DNA of 64,000 nucleotides from Megalobrama amblycephala (Eukaryota > Chordata > Actinopteri > Cypriniformes > Xenocyprididae), in contig NC_063044.1 in the NCBI RefSeq assembly GCF_018812025.1, positions 43,491,330 through 43,555,329 of the forward strand, in the 5' to 3' direction. The number at the start of each line of letters is the position of its first letter. Within the stretch, counting starts at the first letter, position 1. Both the position numbers and the translations under genes were made by a program. Shown here one piece after another: positions 11,523 through 22,540 of this stretch. Below the pieces are notes generated by a model. That model worked only from the letters and a program-made list of their open reading frames with translations. It searched no databases and had not been told where the DNA came from.

Positions 11523-11798
11523 GTGGATTCTAATGTCCAAAAAAATGTAAATCACGATCCAAGGAATGAATCAGATCTGCACTTCATGGTAAATAAAATT
11601 GATTTTGTGGCATTCATTTGTGCTGTAATAAATGGTACAACACAAGTAGAGAGGAAGTCGGATAAACTAAAGATTATTGTAGAATGTGCTAATAAATTCC
11701 TAAAGGTAACAGGAGTTTCAGCTGAGGAAGTCCATGGGATTTTAAAAACAAAAGAAGGAAATGCTGCTTTGGATATGACTCAGAGTAATGATAATTAG
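11523..11798 (+). pseudogene. LINE ORF1 C-terminal fragment
   Basis: 91 codons ending 11 bases past the first possible ORF2 methionine. No zinc knuckle is present in the retained part. It is assigned as ORF1 only because it lies immediately upstream of, and overlaps, the endonuclease frame of the LINE. The upstream portion is missing. Confidence 0.55.
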
Positions 11799-11805
11799 TT
11801 GTATA

Positions 11806-13117
11806 ATGTCCTTCCTACTACTACATTGGAATGCTAGGAGCTTAATAGCAAATGGGCAAGAATTTAAAAAATATATAACAGAGATGGGAAAAACACCTGA
11901 CATCATGTGTATTCAAGAGACGTGGTTAAATAGCTCCTTGGATTTTAAGATCAATGGATATGTAATAGAGAGGAAGGATAGAGGAAATGGAAGAGGTGGA
12001 GGGTGTGCAACATTTATTAAAGAAGGAATAGCATATAAAAGAATATATGGAAATAGTAATGCAGAGTATGTAAATATAACAATAATGGGAATACAAGAGG
12101 TAATCAGAATTACACAATTTTTATAATCCATGTAAAGAATTAAGTAATAATACATTAGAAGAAGTAATGGGTGATACACAGGGTAAGATTATTATATGTG
12201 GGGATTTTAATGCTCACAATGGATTATGGGGAAGCAAAAAGACAGATAATAATGGGGAAATAGTAGATAGTTTTATAGAAGAACATTCACTGGTGTGTTT
12301 GAATGATGGTAAACCAACAAGGGTGGATATAATGACAGGTGGCACCTCTTGTTTAGATCTAACTATAGTGTCAGCAGCTTTAGCTGGAAAGTGCACTTGG
12401 ACAGTATGTAAAGATAATATGGGTAGTGATCATTGGCCAGTAGTATGTGAAATTCAAAAATCAGTACAAAAGCAAAATATTAGTCAATGTGTATGGGGAT
12501 TTAAACAGGCAAGATGGAAAGAATTCCATATGATGTGTGAAGAAAACTTCAAAAAAATAAAATTAGAAGGAACTGTTGAGGAGGAATATAGTAAGATAGT
12601 AGGAGAAATTATTTATGCAGCAAAACAATATATACCTTTAATAAGAAGCAATGGAAAGAAAAAGAAAAATGTACCGTGGTGGACTGAAGAGTGCACAGTG
12701 GCAATAAGAGAGAGGAATAAGGCATTTCGATGTTTAAAAAGGTTAATAACTCAAGATACAATTGTAGATTATCAGAAGAAAAGGGCAGTTGCAAGAAGGG
12801 TAATTAAAAATGCAAAAAGAAAGGCCTGGCAGGAGTTTTGCAATACAATTGGGAGAGAGACTGGTATGCATGTGGTGTGGAGAATGATTAGGAAAATGAA
12901 TGGTATTAATAGTTATAAGGAGATCCCAGTAATTGAAGAAGAAGGGGAAATGAATGTTACAAATAAGGAAAAGACAGAAGTCTTAGCTAAAACCTTTGCT
13001 AAAATTCACAGTATTGAAAATTTGGATGAGAAGTTTTTAAAAAGAAGACAAGAAATAAGTAAAGTATATAAGAATGTTCATACAAAAAAACAAGGAGTTG
13101 ATAACATTATTGGATGA
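11806..13117 (+). pseudogene. LINE ORF2 endonuclease domain (I clade)
   Basis: The first half of ORF2, an APE-like endonuclease that nicks target DNA to prime reverse transcription. Visible motifs in order: 'LHWNARSLIANG', 'DIMCIQETWL' (metal-binding glutamate), 'IICGDFNAHNGLWG' and 'MGSDHWPV' (catalytic histidine at the end). The frame shifts near 12100, between 'NITIMGIQEV' and 'NFYNPCKELSNNTLEEV', so translation from the 5' part ends at 12126. A lysine/arginine-rich linker follows to about 13100. There the frame slips again in an A-rich run before the reverse transcriptase. Confidence 0.85.
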
Positions 13118-15552
13118 ATTTTTTAATAGTTTTGAGTTAAAAATAGCCATTAATAATTCAAAGAATACAACACCAGGGAGAGACATGATCAGTTATAGTA
13201 TGTTAAAAAATTTTACCAGAGGTGGCCTTTAAAGCAATATTGGATCTTTATAACCATATATGGAGTGAAGGCATATTACCCAAAGATTGGAAAAGTGCAA
13301 TAGTGATACCAATAGTGAAACCAGGGAAAGATGCAACAAAAGCTAATAGTTATAGACCAATTGCCCTTACGTCGACATTATGTAAAGTAATGGAGAAAAT
13401 GATAGTAAGAAGGTTGAGTTATTTTTTAGAGAAAAAAGAGATATTAACATCAGATCAGAGTGGTTTTAGGAAAAAGAGGTCTACAATGGATGCTCTAATT
13501 TTATTTGAAAATGATGTTAAAAAAGCTCTTTTAATGAAAGAATATTTGATTGCTGTTTTCTTTGACATTGAAAAAGCATATGATACTCTATGGAGGGAAG
13601 GATTGTTAATTAAGCTAAATAAAATTGGAGTAGGGGGGAGAATGTATAATTGGATATTAGATTTCCTGTTTGAACGCACTTTTCAAGTAAGAATAGGGGA
13701 AGAAATGTCTACATCTTATGATATTCTGAATGGGACCCCACAAGGAAGTGTAATCAGTCCAATTTTGTTTAATTTAATGATTAATGATATATTTGGAAAA
13801 ATAAATCCTAACATTGGAAAGGCATTGTATGCAGATGATGGAGCAGTATGGAAAAGAGGTAGGAATCTAAGGAGTATAGTAAAAGGAATACAGGAAGCAA
13901 TACATGAAGTTGAAAGATGGTCAGTAGACTGGGGATTAAAGTTTTCAGTATCAAAGACTCAATATATGATTTTTACAAAGAAGAAGAAGATGGAACAAAT
14001 TACACTGAAATTATATGATCAACCATTAGAAAGAGTTTCAGAATTCAAATATCTTGGACTAATCTTTGATGGAAAATTAACATGGAAGAGACATATTAAG
14101 AAAATTGAAAATAAATGTAAAGGTATAATAAATTGCATGGTAGCAATATCCAAGTATGAATGGGGAGCAAGCAAGAGATCATTATTGCATGTATATCAAG
14201 CATTAATTCGCTCTAGTATAGATTATGGATGTATAGTGTATGGGGCTGGATCTAAATTAGAGATGAAGAAATTGGAAAATATTCAATCTAAAGCACTTAG
14301 AATCTGTTGTGGGGCAATAAGATCAACCCCTTTAGATGCCATCAGGGTCGAAATGGGGGAGATGCCATTAGATTTGAGAAGAGAGAAAATTTCTTTGATG
14401 TATTGGGTTAATCTACAGGGAAGTGAAAGAAATCACCATACACGAACAGTTTTAAAAGATTGCTGGGAATATAAAAAAAATGGAGGAAATAGTTTTGGAT
14501 GGAAATATGAGCAATGGGTCAAGGAGTGTGACCTGAAGGATGAAGTTATCTGTCCTAATATACCACTACATGGTGTATCAGTATGGAATATTACTGAACC
14601 TGTTGTTGAAATGAGATTATTAGATGCCCGGGAAAAAGAAGAAGGGTATAGTAATAGTTTTGAAATCAGTGGTTTTATGAGAGAAACATTTTATTCTTTT
14701 ATACAGATTTATACAGATGGATCTAAGGACCCAGTGAGTCAGAAAGTGGGTATAGGAGTGTATATTCCCAGATTTAAATCACAAATAATCTTAAGATTAA
14801 GTGATAAATTATCTGTATATTCTACAGAATTAAGTGCTATAATAGTAGGATTGCAGTAGGTTGAACAGGTTAAGCCAAATAGGGTTGTAATTTGCTCAGA
14901 CTCTTCATCAGCTCTCAAAAGTATAATGTCAACAAGAACTGATAGAGAAGACCTGTTGGTGGAAATTTATACATTATTATACAGACTGAAAGCAGAGGGT
15001 ATAGTAGTATATTTCTGTTGGGTACCAGCACACATAGGGATAGTAGGGAATGAAAAGGCTGATCAATTAGCAAAAGAAGCATTAAAGAAAAACTTGGTGG
15101 ATATTAAGGTACCCCTGGGAAGAAGTGAGGTAAAATCAGTGATAAATAAGGAAATAATAAAACTGTGGCAACAAAGGTGGGAAAATAGTAGTACAGGCAG
15201 ATGGTATTATAATATTGAAAAATCAGTAAGGAAAAATGGACAGTTTTATGGAAGACATAGAAAGGAAGAAGTTATGATATCAAGATTAAGGTTTGGACAT
15301 ACAGGATTAAAGTCAACACTTGCAATAATGGGGAAGCATGAAAATGGTATGTGTGATGCGTGTGATGTATTAGAAACAATAGAGCATGTGTTTTTTAAGT
15401 GTAATAAATATCATGATGAGCGTAATAGTCTTTTCAGCAACATAAAGAATAAAACAGTGAGTGTAGCTGACCTATTGGGAAAGGGTTTGAGAGATAATCA
15501 GGTATATATGGCGGTTTTAATCTTTTTTAAAGTGTACAGGATTAGAGCATAG
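13118..15552 (+). pseudogene. LINE ORF2 reverse transcriptase, RNase H and knuckle (I clade)
   Basis: Copies element RNA into DNA at the nick. The uninterrupted frame 13222-14859 (545 codons) holds 'SYRPIALTSTLCKVMEK', 'DQSGFRKKRSTMDAL', 'FFDIEKAYDTLW', 'NGTPQGSVISPILFN' and the catalytic 'YADDGAVW'. RNase H starts with 'IYTDGSKD' and continues after a TAG at 14857-14859 (a tryptophan codon in the expected frame): 'VICSDSSSALKS', 'WVPAHIGIVGNEKADQLA'. The C-terminal knuckle reads 'CDACDVLETIEHVFFKC'. A second frameshift near 13213 separates the short 'NTTPGRDMISYSMLKN' segment from the main frame. Confidence 0.9.
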
Positions 15553-15719
15553 GATATAGATGTAGTAATGCTCTCATCCATCTCAGAGAGTGAGGAGCCT
15601 ACTGTGGAAGCTGGAGGAGCTGAACACGCAGCGCCAGTTAAAGCATGGGATCTGATCCTTTGGGGGTGGGTGGGGCAATTAAATAAAAATTATACAGATA
15701 CATCACCCATGCAAGTAAA

Positions 15720-15794
15720 TAAGTTATACAGTAGGTGGCGGTAATACTCCAAAGGAGTGAATGGCCATATAAGAAGAAGAAGAAGAAGAAGAAG
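15720..15794 (+). repeat. LINE 3' recognition tail with (GAA)n
   Basis: 'GTAGGTGGCGGTAATACTCC' is followed by a short complementary stretch ('gaatggccat') and the GAA repeat. This stem-like tail with a GAA microsatellite is typical of the 3' end used by I/Nimb LINEs to start reverse transcription. Confidence 0.7.
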
Positions 15795-16083
15795 GTCACG
15801 CCTCTCCCGGACTGAGCACTGGAGTAGACCGCTGCGGGAAACCAACCCTCTCCACTGAGTTTGTATTGCGTGAAGCTGCCTTCTTGTTATTTATTTCAAT
15901 ACTGAGGTTCAGTTTTATTTTGATTTTAGAAAATAAACATAATTTCTCATCTAACAGATCAGTTGTTTCTTATTTTCTCTGGCATGTCTCTCAGGTGTTG
16001 AGGACTAGTGCCTCTTGCATCGTCGTTAGAGAACACATTTTAGAGAACACTGACTGCTGTCCAAACGTGATATGAGTTACAGC
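15795..16083. other. Intergenic, nothing recognised
   Basis: No family or gene recognised between the LINE tail and the 21-bp repeat unit. Confidence 0.4.
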
Positions 16084-16120
16084 ACCAGGACTGAATCAAC
16101 CGACATTAGAAGGGGTTTTC

Positions 16121-16478
16121 CAATCCGTGCGCTCAGATTTCGCAACGTACCTCGGTTTTTAAATCCGTTCCCACAAATTCATAATCCGTGCGCACGCTTT
16201 CACAATCCGTTCCCACGGTTTTGTAAAAACTGCCGGATTTGTGGCCCCGCTCCAATCTTTGCCGGCAGATTCAACCAGGCCACCTATTTAGGTGCGGGAT
16301 GCAATAAACTTATTTTACTTTATTTTACAAAATGGAGAATTTCCTGAACTTCCATTCAGAATTCATTTGAGAATTTCCGTTATTTTTATCTTTTAAAGTC
16401 CATTTTGGGTAAAAAGTTTAGTATAATAAAACCACCAAAACAAGTCTTCATGTTAAGACTGAATAGTACACAAACATT
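16121..16478 (+). repeat. Inverted-repeat arm with 21-bp units (left)
   Basis: Positions 16121-16232 are about five 21-bp units of the pattern 'AATCCGTNCCCACGGTTTT' plus two spacer bases. They are followed by a unique core ('ggccacctatttaggtgcgg', 'gtccattttgggtaaaaag') up to 'actgaatagtacacaaacat'. The same sequence recurs in reverse orientation at 17385-17745. Most units are themselves imperfect dyads (AAWCCGT..CGGWTT). Because the period is divisible by three, it translates as a false 7-residue repeat. Confidence 0.85.
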
Positions 16479-16497
16479 TCAACACAAACACGAATTC

Positions 16498-16697
16498 TTA
16501 AACTGTTCCCTCGGTTTAATAAATCGTGCCCACGGATTAATAAACCGTACCCACGAATTTCCAATCCGTGCGCTCAGATTTTGCAAACCGTACCCTCGGT
16601 TTTTAAATCCGTTCCCACAAATTCATAATCCGTGCGCACGCTTTCACAATCCGTTCCCACGGTTTTGTAAAAACTGTACTCACGGATTCATTTTAGA
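16498..16697 (+). repeat. 21-bp dyad repeat array (second block)
   Basis: Nine or so further units in the same orientation as 16121-16232. The last five units are nearly identical to that first block, so a whole block was duplicated, not only single units. Confidence 0.85.
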
Positions 16698-16740
16698 AGA
16701 AGAACATAGTATAGGCCTACTTTACTACAGTAAACTGTAG

Positions 16741-17384
16741 TGTATATTGTAGAAAACTTAGTTCAATATTGGGTAAAGTAATTGTTTATATTACTATAGT
16801 TGTTATATTATCACAGCAACTATAGAATTACCACGATAAATTAATTCAGGTACTTCACTATATATGATTAAAAAACACTATAGTATTTACTATAAATTAC
16901 TATAGTATTTTTTTCACCTGGGCCAGGTACGTGTTAACGAATCTTATTGTTTTATTGTGTATTCATCAAATTATATTAACTGCAGTGATTCTCTAGCCTA
17001 TAGCAACGGGTAGCGGAATACAACGATTTTATAAGAATTATGTGCTTCAAAATCTTGTGTTTATTTGTGATAATCTTAGCACTTTATTATTATCGCCCAA
17101 TAAACCTGGCATTGTGTATTATGACTGACTTTTAATTTCTTTGTTCCTCTTTTCTTCGAAATGCAACAATAGGCTAATAATAATAACAACAACAACTATT
17201 ATTATAATTTATTGTATTTATTATTTAAATGTATTTTTTTATTAATTATTTTTATTCATTCATTATTTTTTATTATTTATGACTATAAATGAGTGCACTT
17301 AAGACAGTATGTTTATCATAAAATAATTAATGAATGCTTTATTTAAAAAAAAAAAAAAGAAAAAAAAAACTTTTTACAGTTTTA
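16741..17384. other. AT-rich spacer between inverted arms
   Basis: Contains 'actatagtatttactata'-type short palindromes around 16860-16910, an AT-only tract at 17175-17280 and an A-run at 17345-17370. No coding frame. Probably the interior of the element whose arms are 16121-16478 and 17385-17873. Confidence 0.5.
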
Positions 17385-17873
17385 GAAATGTTTGTGTACT
17401 ATTCAGTCTTAACATGAAGACTTGTTTTGGTGGTTTTATTATACTAAGCTTTTTACCCAAAATGGACTTTAAAAGATAAAATAACGGAAGTTCTCAAATG
17501 AATTCTGAATGGAAGTTCAGGAAATTCTCCATTTTGTAAAATAAAGTAAAATAAAGTTTATTGCATCCCGCACCTAAATAGGTGGCCTGGTTGAATCTGC
17601 CGGCAAAGATTGGAGGCGGGGCCACAAATCCGGCAGTTTTTACAAAACCGTGGGAACGGATTGTGAAAGCGTGCGCACGGATTATGAATTTGTGGGAACG
17701 GATTTAAAAACCGAGGGTACGGGTTTGCGAAATCTGAGCGCACGGATTGGAAATTCGTGGGTACGGTTTATTAATCCGTGGGCACGATTTGTTAAACCGA
17801 GGGAACAGTTTAAGAATCCGTGAGCACGGTTTATAAACTGAGGGAACGGATTGCAAAACCGTCGGCACGGATT
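17385..17873 (-). repeat. Inverted-repeat arm with 21-bp units (right)
   Basis: Reverse complement of the left arm, with the same core at 17385-17640. The 21-bp array continues from about 17640 to 17873 with more units than the left arm. It is followed by 'ctcctatgggtgacgtgcgg' and 'ggctccgtagt' (to about 17925), which may be the element's true terminus. A non-autonomous DNA transposon is the best explanation; the superfamily is not clear. Confidence 0.8.
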
Positions 17874-17925
17874 GTTTTTTTTTCTCCTATGGGTGACGTG
17901 CGGGGCTCCGTAGTTGTGAGACTGG

Positions 17926-18502
17926 GTTGTCACACACCTATGCGACAACACAAACAAATAGTTCACGCACGTGAGACACTCATGATTACTAGAACTACAC
18001 CTCCCATAAGCCACTGCTTCATTTACGTCAATCCATTACATAACATACTCATTCACAAAAAACTTCAAAGACTTACCACAAGTCGAAAACACGTTGCAGG
18101 TTCACGAGAAAGAAAAGAGCACACTAAAAAACAATTATTCACAAATTTTGCTGAATAGGTTCACCTCCATGAACTGAGACACTCCAGCTCCTACCTGAAA
18201 GAAATCACTAACTAATTCCTATCTAGTCTTCAAGGATGTACCGGGCTCGGGGCAGCATTAAACTCAGTGAGGATCAGTCAAACTGAAAGTCCCCCCGACA
18301 GAGATTTACATCTCCACCCAGAATAACCCTCCAAAATAAAAAAAGGCAAAATAATAAACAAAACAACAAGTGTTCCGTCGGAAGGATTGTATACACAACC
18401 CAGCTGGATACACTCTTCCTAACCAGAGTTCTCATTCAAAAAGCTGACCATTCACAAAAATAGTTACTCACCAACATTTCCCACTCCAAAGGATCCAATT
18501 TA
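17926..18502 (-). other. Possible leader of an LTR element
   Basis: No gene. On the minus strand, immediately inside the LTR at 18503-18863, the sequence reads 'TAAATTGGATCCTTTGG', a plausible primer-binding-site region. A few hundred bases of leader-like DNA follow. No gag or pol frame appears, so the element is truncated on this side. Confidence 0.4.
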
Positions 18503-18863
18503 TGTCATGGCCAGCTCGTTCTTGACCGTAACATAAAAGGATCACACAAACAAATGAGTTCTTTGAAATGCCATTTTGTTTATTACAAAATTGTCGGTTC
18601 CAAACAAAATAGCACAATGTCTAGGGGATTAAATAAACCAAAAGAAAATAAGAATCCAGTGGGTTGGAAAAAAACAAAAATGAAAGCAGGTTGGAGCAAA
18701 TGACTTCTCTGGAGAAACGTGTTCTACCAGAGGAAGTACTGTTGAGTAGATCAGCCAGATATTTATACTCTCCACCCATAAATTATCCAATTGGACATTT
18801 ACGTCACATCCAAATGCCACACTGCCACCACCAGGTGACGAAAGAAAAGACAGGGTCGTAACA
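18503..18863 (-). mobile_element. LTR of a gypsy-like retrotransposon (minus)
   Basis: A 361-bp unit that on the minus strand begins TGTTACGACC and ends CCATGACA. It has a TATA box ('GAGTATAAATATC') upstream of an AATAAA in 'TTGTAATAAACAAAATGGC', the U3-R-U5 order expected of an LTR. It lies just upstream of a finTRIM copy that has lost its first three exons, so the insertion or associated deletion may have caused that truncation. Confidence 0.7.
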
Positions 18864-19105
18864 CTTTCAAAAGGGGAAAGGCCGGCATTTAAGGGAACAT
18901 TTATAAAAAAAAAATCTACGTACTTACCTTAATTGTGGTTTCCTGTCATTCCTTCAGCAATTACCCTCTCTACCTCCATAGTCGAACATAGGAATCTTCT
19001 GATTTTCCTAATTGGTCCATAAAAATGAAGAACTGAATTATAAGTAATATAACCTGTTACACAAGCTTCTGGAATAACAGCGAGTTTGTGGTTTTGTGTC
19101 TGTAG

Positions 19106-21340
19106 AGTTTGTCGTCTTTCTCTCTCTCTGGATCTACAGACCGCTTTACTGTCAGTTCTCATCTGTCTTTTGATGAAGTAGTGAAATCTGTCTCTCAGCT
19201 CAGAGACAAACTGCAGCAGTTCTGCAGCGAGGAGACAGAAAAGATATCTGGAAGAGGTAAATATTCATTTATTCTCAGAAAGGAGTTCAGCACCATTCAT
19301 TGAATATATAAATAGTTGAATTTAATTTCATGAGAATTGAACTGCAGATGTGTCCACAGCAAAAACCATCCAGGTCATTCTGACTCCTGAATATCAGACC
19401 AGAGAGGAGTTTCTACAATGTGAGTTACAGATCTAAAATGAACCAATTTTACACCAAATCAATGGCATGATTTTGTTCAAAACTTTTTTTTGTGTGTGTG
19501 TGTGTGTATTTAAAATACATGGGCTGCAACAAATAAATGATAAAGTCAGTAATCAAAATAATTATAAATACATTTTACTATGGATTAGTTGCATCTGTGC
19601 ACAGTGACATCATTGACAGCACTTGACAGTAGTAAAAAACACATTTGGCTACTTTGAAATTCAACGTTTTGTGAGAAAAGGCATTTTGCAACTGTGAGCT
19701 AATTGACATTAAATTTTCAAGGGAAAGTTCAAGGGAACACAAAAAAAGATGTTTTGAAAAATGTTTTTTTTTTTGTTGTTTTTTTGATGAGTAATGAGTG
19801 CAAATGTATGTCATTTAGATGGAGAGCAAAAAAGAGAAAGTGCATTAATTTTTACTTGCACTATTGATTTTTATAGAATATTTGTTGATGAGCATAAAAT
19901 GTAGGTTTTGAACCTACTAAATTAAATCTTATTTGTCCTTAAAGGGATAGTTCACCCAAAAATGAAAATTTGATGTTTATCTGCTTACCCCCAGCGCATC
20001 CAAGATGTAGGTGACTTTGTTTTTTCAGTAGACCACAAATGATGATTTTTAACTTAAACCGTTGCCGTCTGTCAGTCAAATAATGCTAGTGGATGGGAAC
20101 TTCTACTATAAGAGTAAAAACAACTGGCATAGACAAGTCCAAATTAAACCCTGCGGCTCGTGAGGTAAAAAATGATATAAATACTGTTCGGTTTCTCGCA
20201 CAAACCGATCGTTTCGTGTCTTAGGACATCAATGTGTCGTCACGAGCCGCAGGGTTTAATTTGGATTTGTCTATGCCAGTTTTATTTACTCTTATAGTAG
20301 AAGTTCCCATCCACTAGCATTATTTGACTGACAGACGGCAACGGTTTAAGTTAAAAATCATCATTTGTGGTCTACTGAAAAAACAAAGTCACCTACATCT
20401 TGGATGCGCTGGGGGTAAGCAGATAAACATCAAATTTTCATTTTTGGGTGAACTATCCCCTTTAACACAAGTACTCAAGTAATGTTTTATTAACATGTAA
20501 CTAAAATGGGTTGTCTTTAGCCTGAAGAAAAAAAAAAATGGGAAAAAATCATAGTAACACATTGCTATGTTTATAGGCTTACTGTGTTACCTGTTGAATA
20601 ATTAGTTTAAACCATGTTTTGGACACAATATTTAGCATATTTTTTTGTAAATGAAGTTCTTCTTAACGGATTCAGATAGATTGAAGTTGCATTGATGATT
20701 TTACCAGCCACAGACATTTAAAAATTCAAACTTTAGCTGGGTCTGTTATCATTTTATAATAATAAAGTCATGTGTGTGCTTCTCTCTTTTAGATTCCTGT
20801 CTGTTGACTCTGGATCTGAACTCAGTGAATAATTGGCTCCGTCTGTCTGAGGGAAACACATTGATCGCTTGCTCTGACAAACTCCAGCGTTATCCTGATC
20901 ATCCAGACAGATCAAATTTTGATTGGGGGCAGGTGATGTGTAGAGAGAGTGTGACTGGACGCTGTTACTGGGAGGTGGAGTGGAGCGGCAGTAATGCGAT
21001 ATCAGAGGTGGATATATCAGTGACGTATAAGAGCATCAGCAGGAAGGGAAATGGTCTTGAAAGTGTAGCTGGGTGTAACGATCAGTCCTGGAGTTTGTTC
21101 TGCACTCCTGACGGTTACTCATTCTGGCACAATAACATTGAGACTGTCCTTCCTGTAGTCAATGTCTCCAGTACAATAGGAGTGTATGTGGATCACAGCG
21201 CAGGGATTTTGTCCTTCTACAGCGTCTCAGACACAATGAGCCTCATCCACAGAGTCCAGACCACATTCACTCAGCCGCTCTATGCCATGTTTGGACTACA
21301 AAAACACACAACAGCGATACTCTGTCGTCTGACCAATTAA
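19106..21340 (+). pseudogene. finTRIM, 5'-truncated copy (coiled-coil end and B30.2)
   Basis: Three exons matching the last three of the full gene at 27152-29856, with equal or nearly equal lengths: 19106-19256 (151 nt), 19360-19419 (60 nt) and 20793-21340 (548 nt). Joined, they keep frame for 252 residues. The B30.2/SPRY exon shows 'CRESVTGRCYWEVEWSG', 'VDISVTYKSISRKG' and 'IGVYVDHSAGILSFYSVSD'. RING, B-box and most coiled-coil exons are absent. Similarity to the full gene's intron 3 begins only at about 19050 ('acaagcttctggaat'), marking the breakpoint. It may be a relic, or it may be expressed as a B30.2-only protein if a new promoter exists. A foldback element sits in its last intron. Confidence 0.85.
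19943..20461. mobile_element. Long-arm foldback MITE with TTAA target
   Basis: Flanked by TTAA at 19939-19942 and 20462-20465. Left end 'AGGGATAGTTCACCCAAAAA' and right end are mutual reverse complements. Arms of about 220 bp (to about 20163 and from about 20239) pair almost throughout. TTAA targets are used by piggyBac- and Kolobok-type transposases. It is intronic in the truncated finTRIM. Confidence 0.9.
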
Positions 21341-22235
21341 CACACATCTACAGATTGTTTTGCATGTCTCATGATGAATCAGTAAGATGACAAACACAGC
21401 CTGTCTAAACTAATAACACAAATGATTGTACATTTTGTGTACATACATTTCTGTAAAAACCCCCCCCAAAAAACCTACGTATACTGCAAAAAAAACATGT
21501 TCACTTAACAGTTACAGTTAAGTTTAATTTACTTTACATATTAAGTATGTTCAACTTGTCAAATTATTTGTCAAGTTATTTGAGCTTATAAATAACTTTA
21601 TGAAAGTAAGGTGAACTTTAGGTTTTCACTTTTTACTTTAAGTTATTTATTTTTTTTTTTTCACTCAAGTTTTTGAGTAGGCTATTCATTTCCACTCAGT
21701 CATGTTTTGGTTGGCAACCTTTTTCATTCCCATTTACATTAATTTCTACTGCAAATAATATAATATTATTATAATAATATAATAAATAATAATATAATAC
21801 AAATAATAATAGTACCCTAAATTATCGTTCCATGTCTGTATGGAAGACGACTCACTCCCTGAAACTGCGATGATTGACACTGTGGTAACCATAGCAACGT
21901 TCTGGTGTATCGCGTGTTTATCCTATTCTGACCATGTAATATTACAGTGACCAAAGACGTTTAACTAAAGCACAGACAAGGCGTCGTGTTTTATTTATGC
22001 TTGTAACAGCTGCATCACAGAGCGGGCTCATGCAGTGTTGCCATGTCCTCTTATTATAAGCTTTTTTTGGGCTTGTTGTTTAAGCTTGGCTCATAAAGCT
22101 ATCAAGTTAAAGGGTTAGTTAAAGAGAAGGATGTAAAGACATTGTTAAAATAGTCTATTTGACTACAGTTGTTCAACTTTAATGTTATGAAGCAACAAGA
22201 ATACTATTTGTATAAAACATTACTGATGTGCATCT
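21341..22235. other. 3' flank of finTRIM relic, AT-rich
   Basis: Contains an AAT/ATA-rich tract at 21755-21815. No gene is seen. Confidence 0.5.
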
Positions 22236-22540
22236 TGAGACAAAACAATGGCTTCATAAACAGCACACTAATGTTCTCATTTAAGAGATAGATCTAGATT
22301 CAACAGTAGGAGAGATCAATATATCAAAGAAAATACAGAAATGATCAGATAGCGCTACATCCTTAATGACAATGGATGAAATGTTTAGACCCTTACTGAT
22401 AATTAAATCTAAAGTATGTCATGGACCCACTGTACAAAAGTATTCAAAACTGTTATGATTTCTTTTGCCATACTGAATTCTACATTATCTATGTGGATGT
22501 TAAAGTCCCCAGTAATAGCAAAATAGTCAAACTCTTAAAC
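22236..22540 (-). pseudogene. LINE endonuclease fragment
   Basis: On the minus strand 'FAITGDFNIHIDN' (the metal-site GDFN block) is followed in shifted frames by 'LDLIISKGLNIS', 'DVALSDHF' and 'FFDI'. This is the usual order of the central and C-terminal part of an APE-type endonuclease in L2/CR1-group LINEs. Frameshifts break it, and the reverse transcriptase is not found next to it. Confidence 0.65.

Larger units (their letters stand above)
11523..15794 (+). mobile_element. I-clade (Nimb-like) LINE, 5'-truncated
   Basis: A non-LTR retrotransposon with the tail of ORF1, an apurinic-type endonuclease, a reverse transcriptase, RNase H and a cysteine knuckle, ending in (GAA)n at about 15774-15794. 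A reverse transcriptase followed by RNase H together with a GAA-type tail points to the I group (Nimb in vertebrates) rather than L1 or L2. The 5' boundary is not exact; ORF1 keeps only its last 90 or so codons. Two frameshift zones near 12100 and 13105-13215 and one nonsense codon at 14857 make it inactive, yet most of ORF2 is readable, so it is fairly young. Confidence 0.85.

Noticed and set aside
16072..16347. Open frames with a repeating motif such as PIRALRF-type heptads (also 16405-16740, 17558-17743 and 17682-18014)
   Set aside because: The heptad repeat is simply the translation of the 21-bp DNA repeat; it exists on whichever strand the array is read and has no independent start, domain or conservation.
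16121..17873. A CRISPR-like array from regularly spaced similar units
   Set aside because: Units abut with only two variable bases between them, so there are no spacers, and the genome is clearly a fish.
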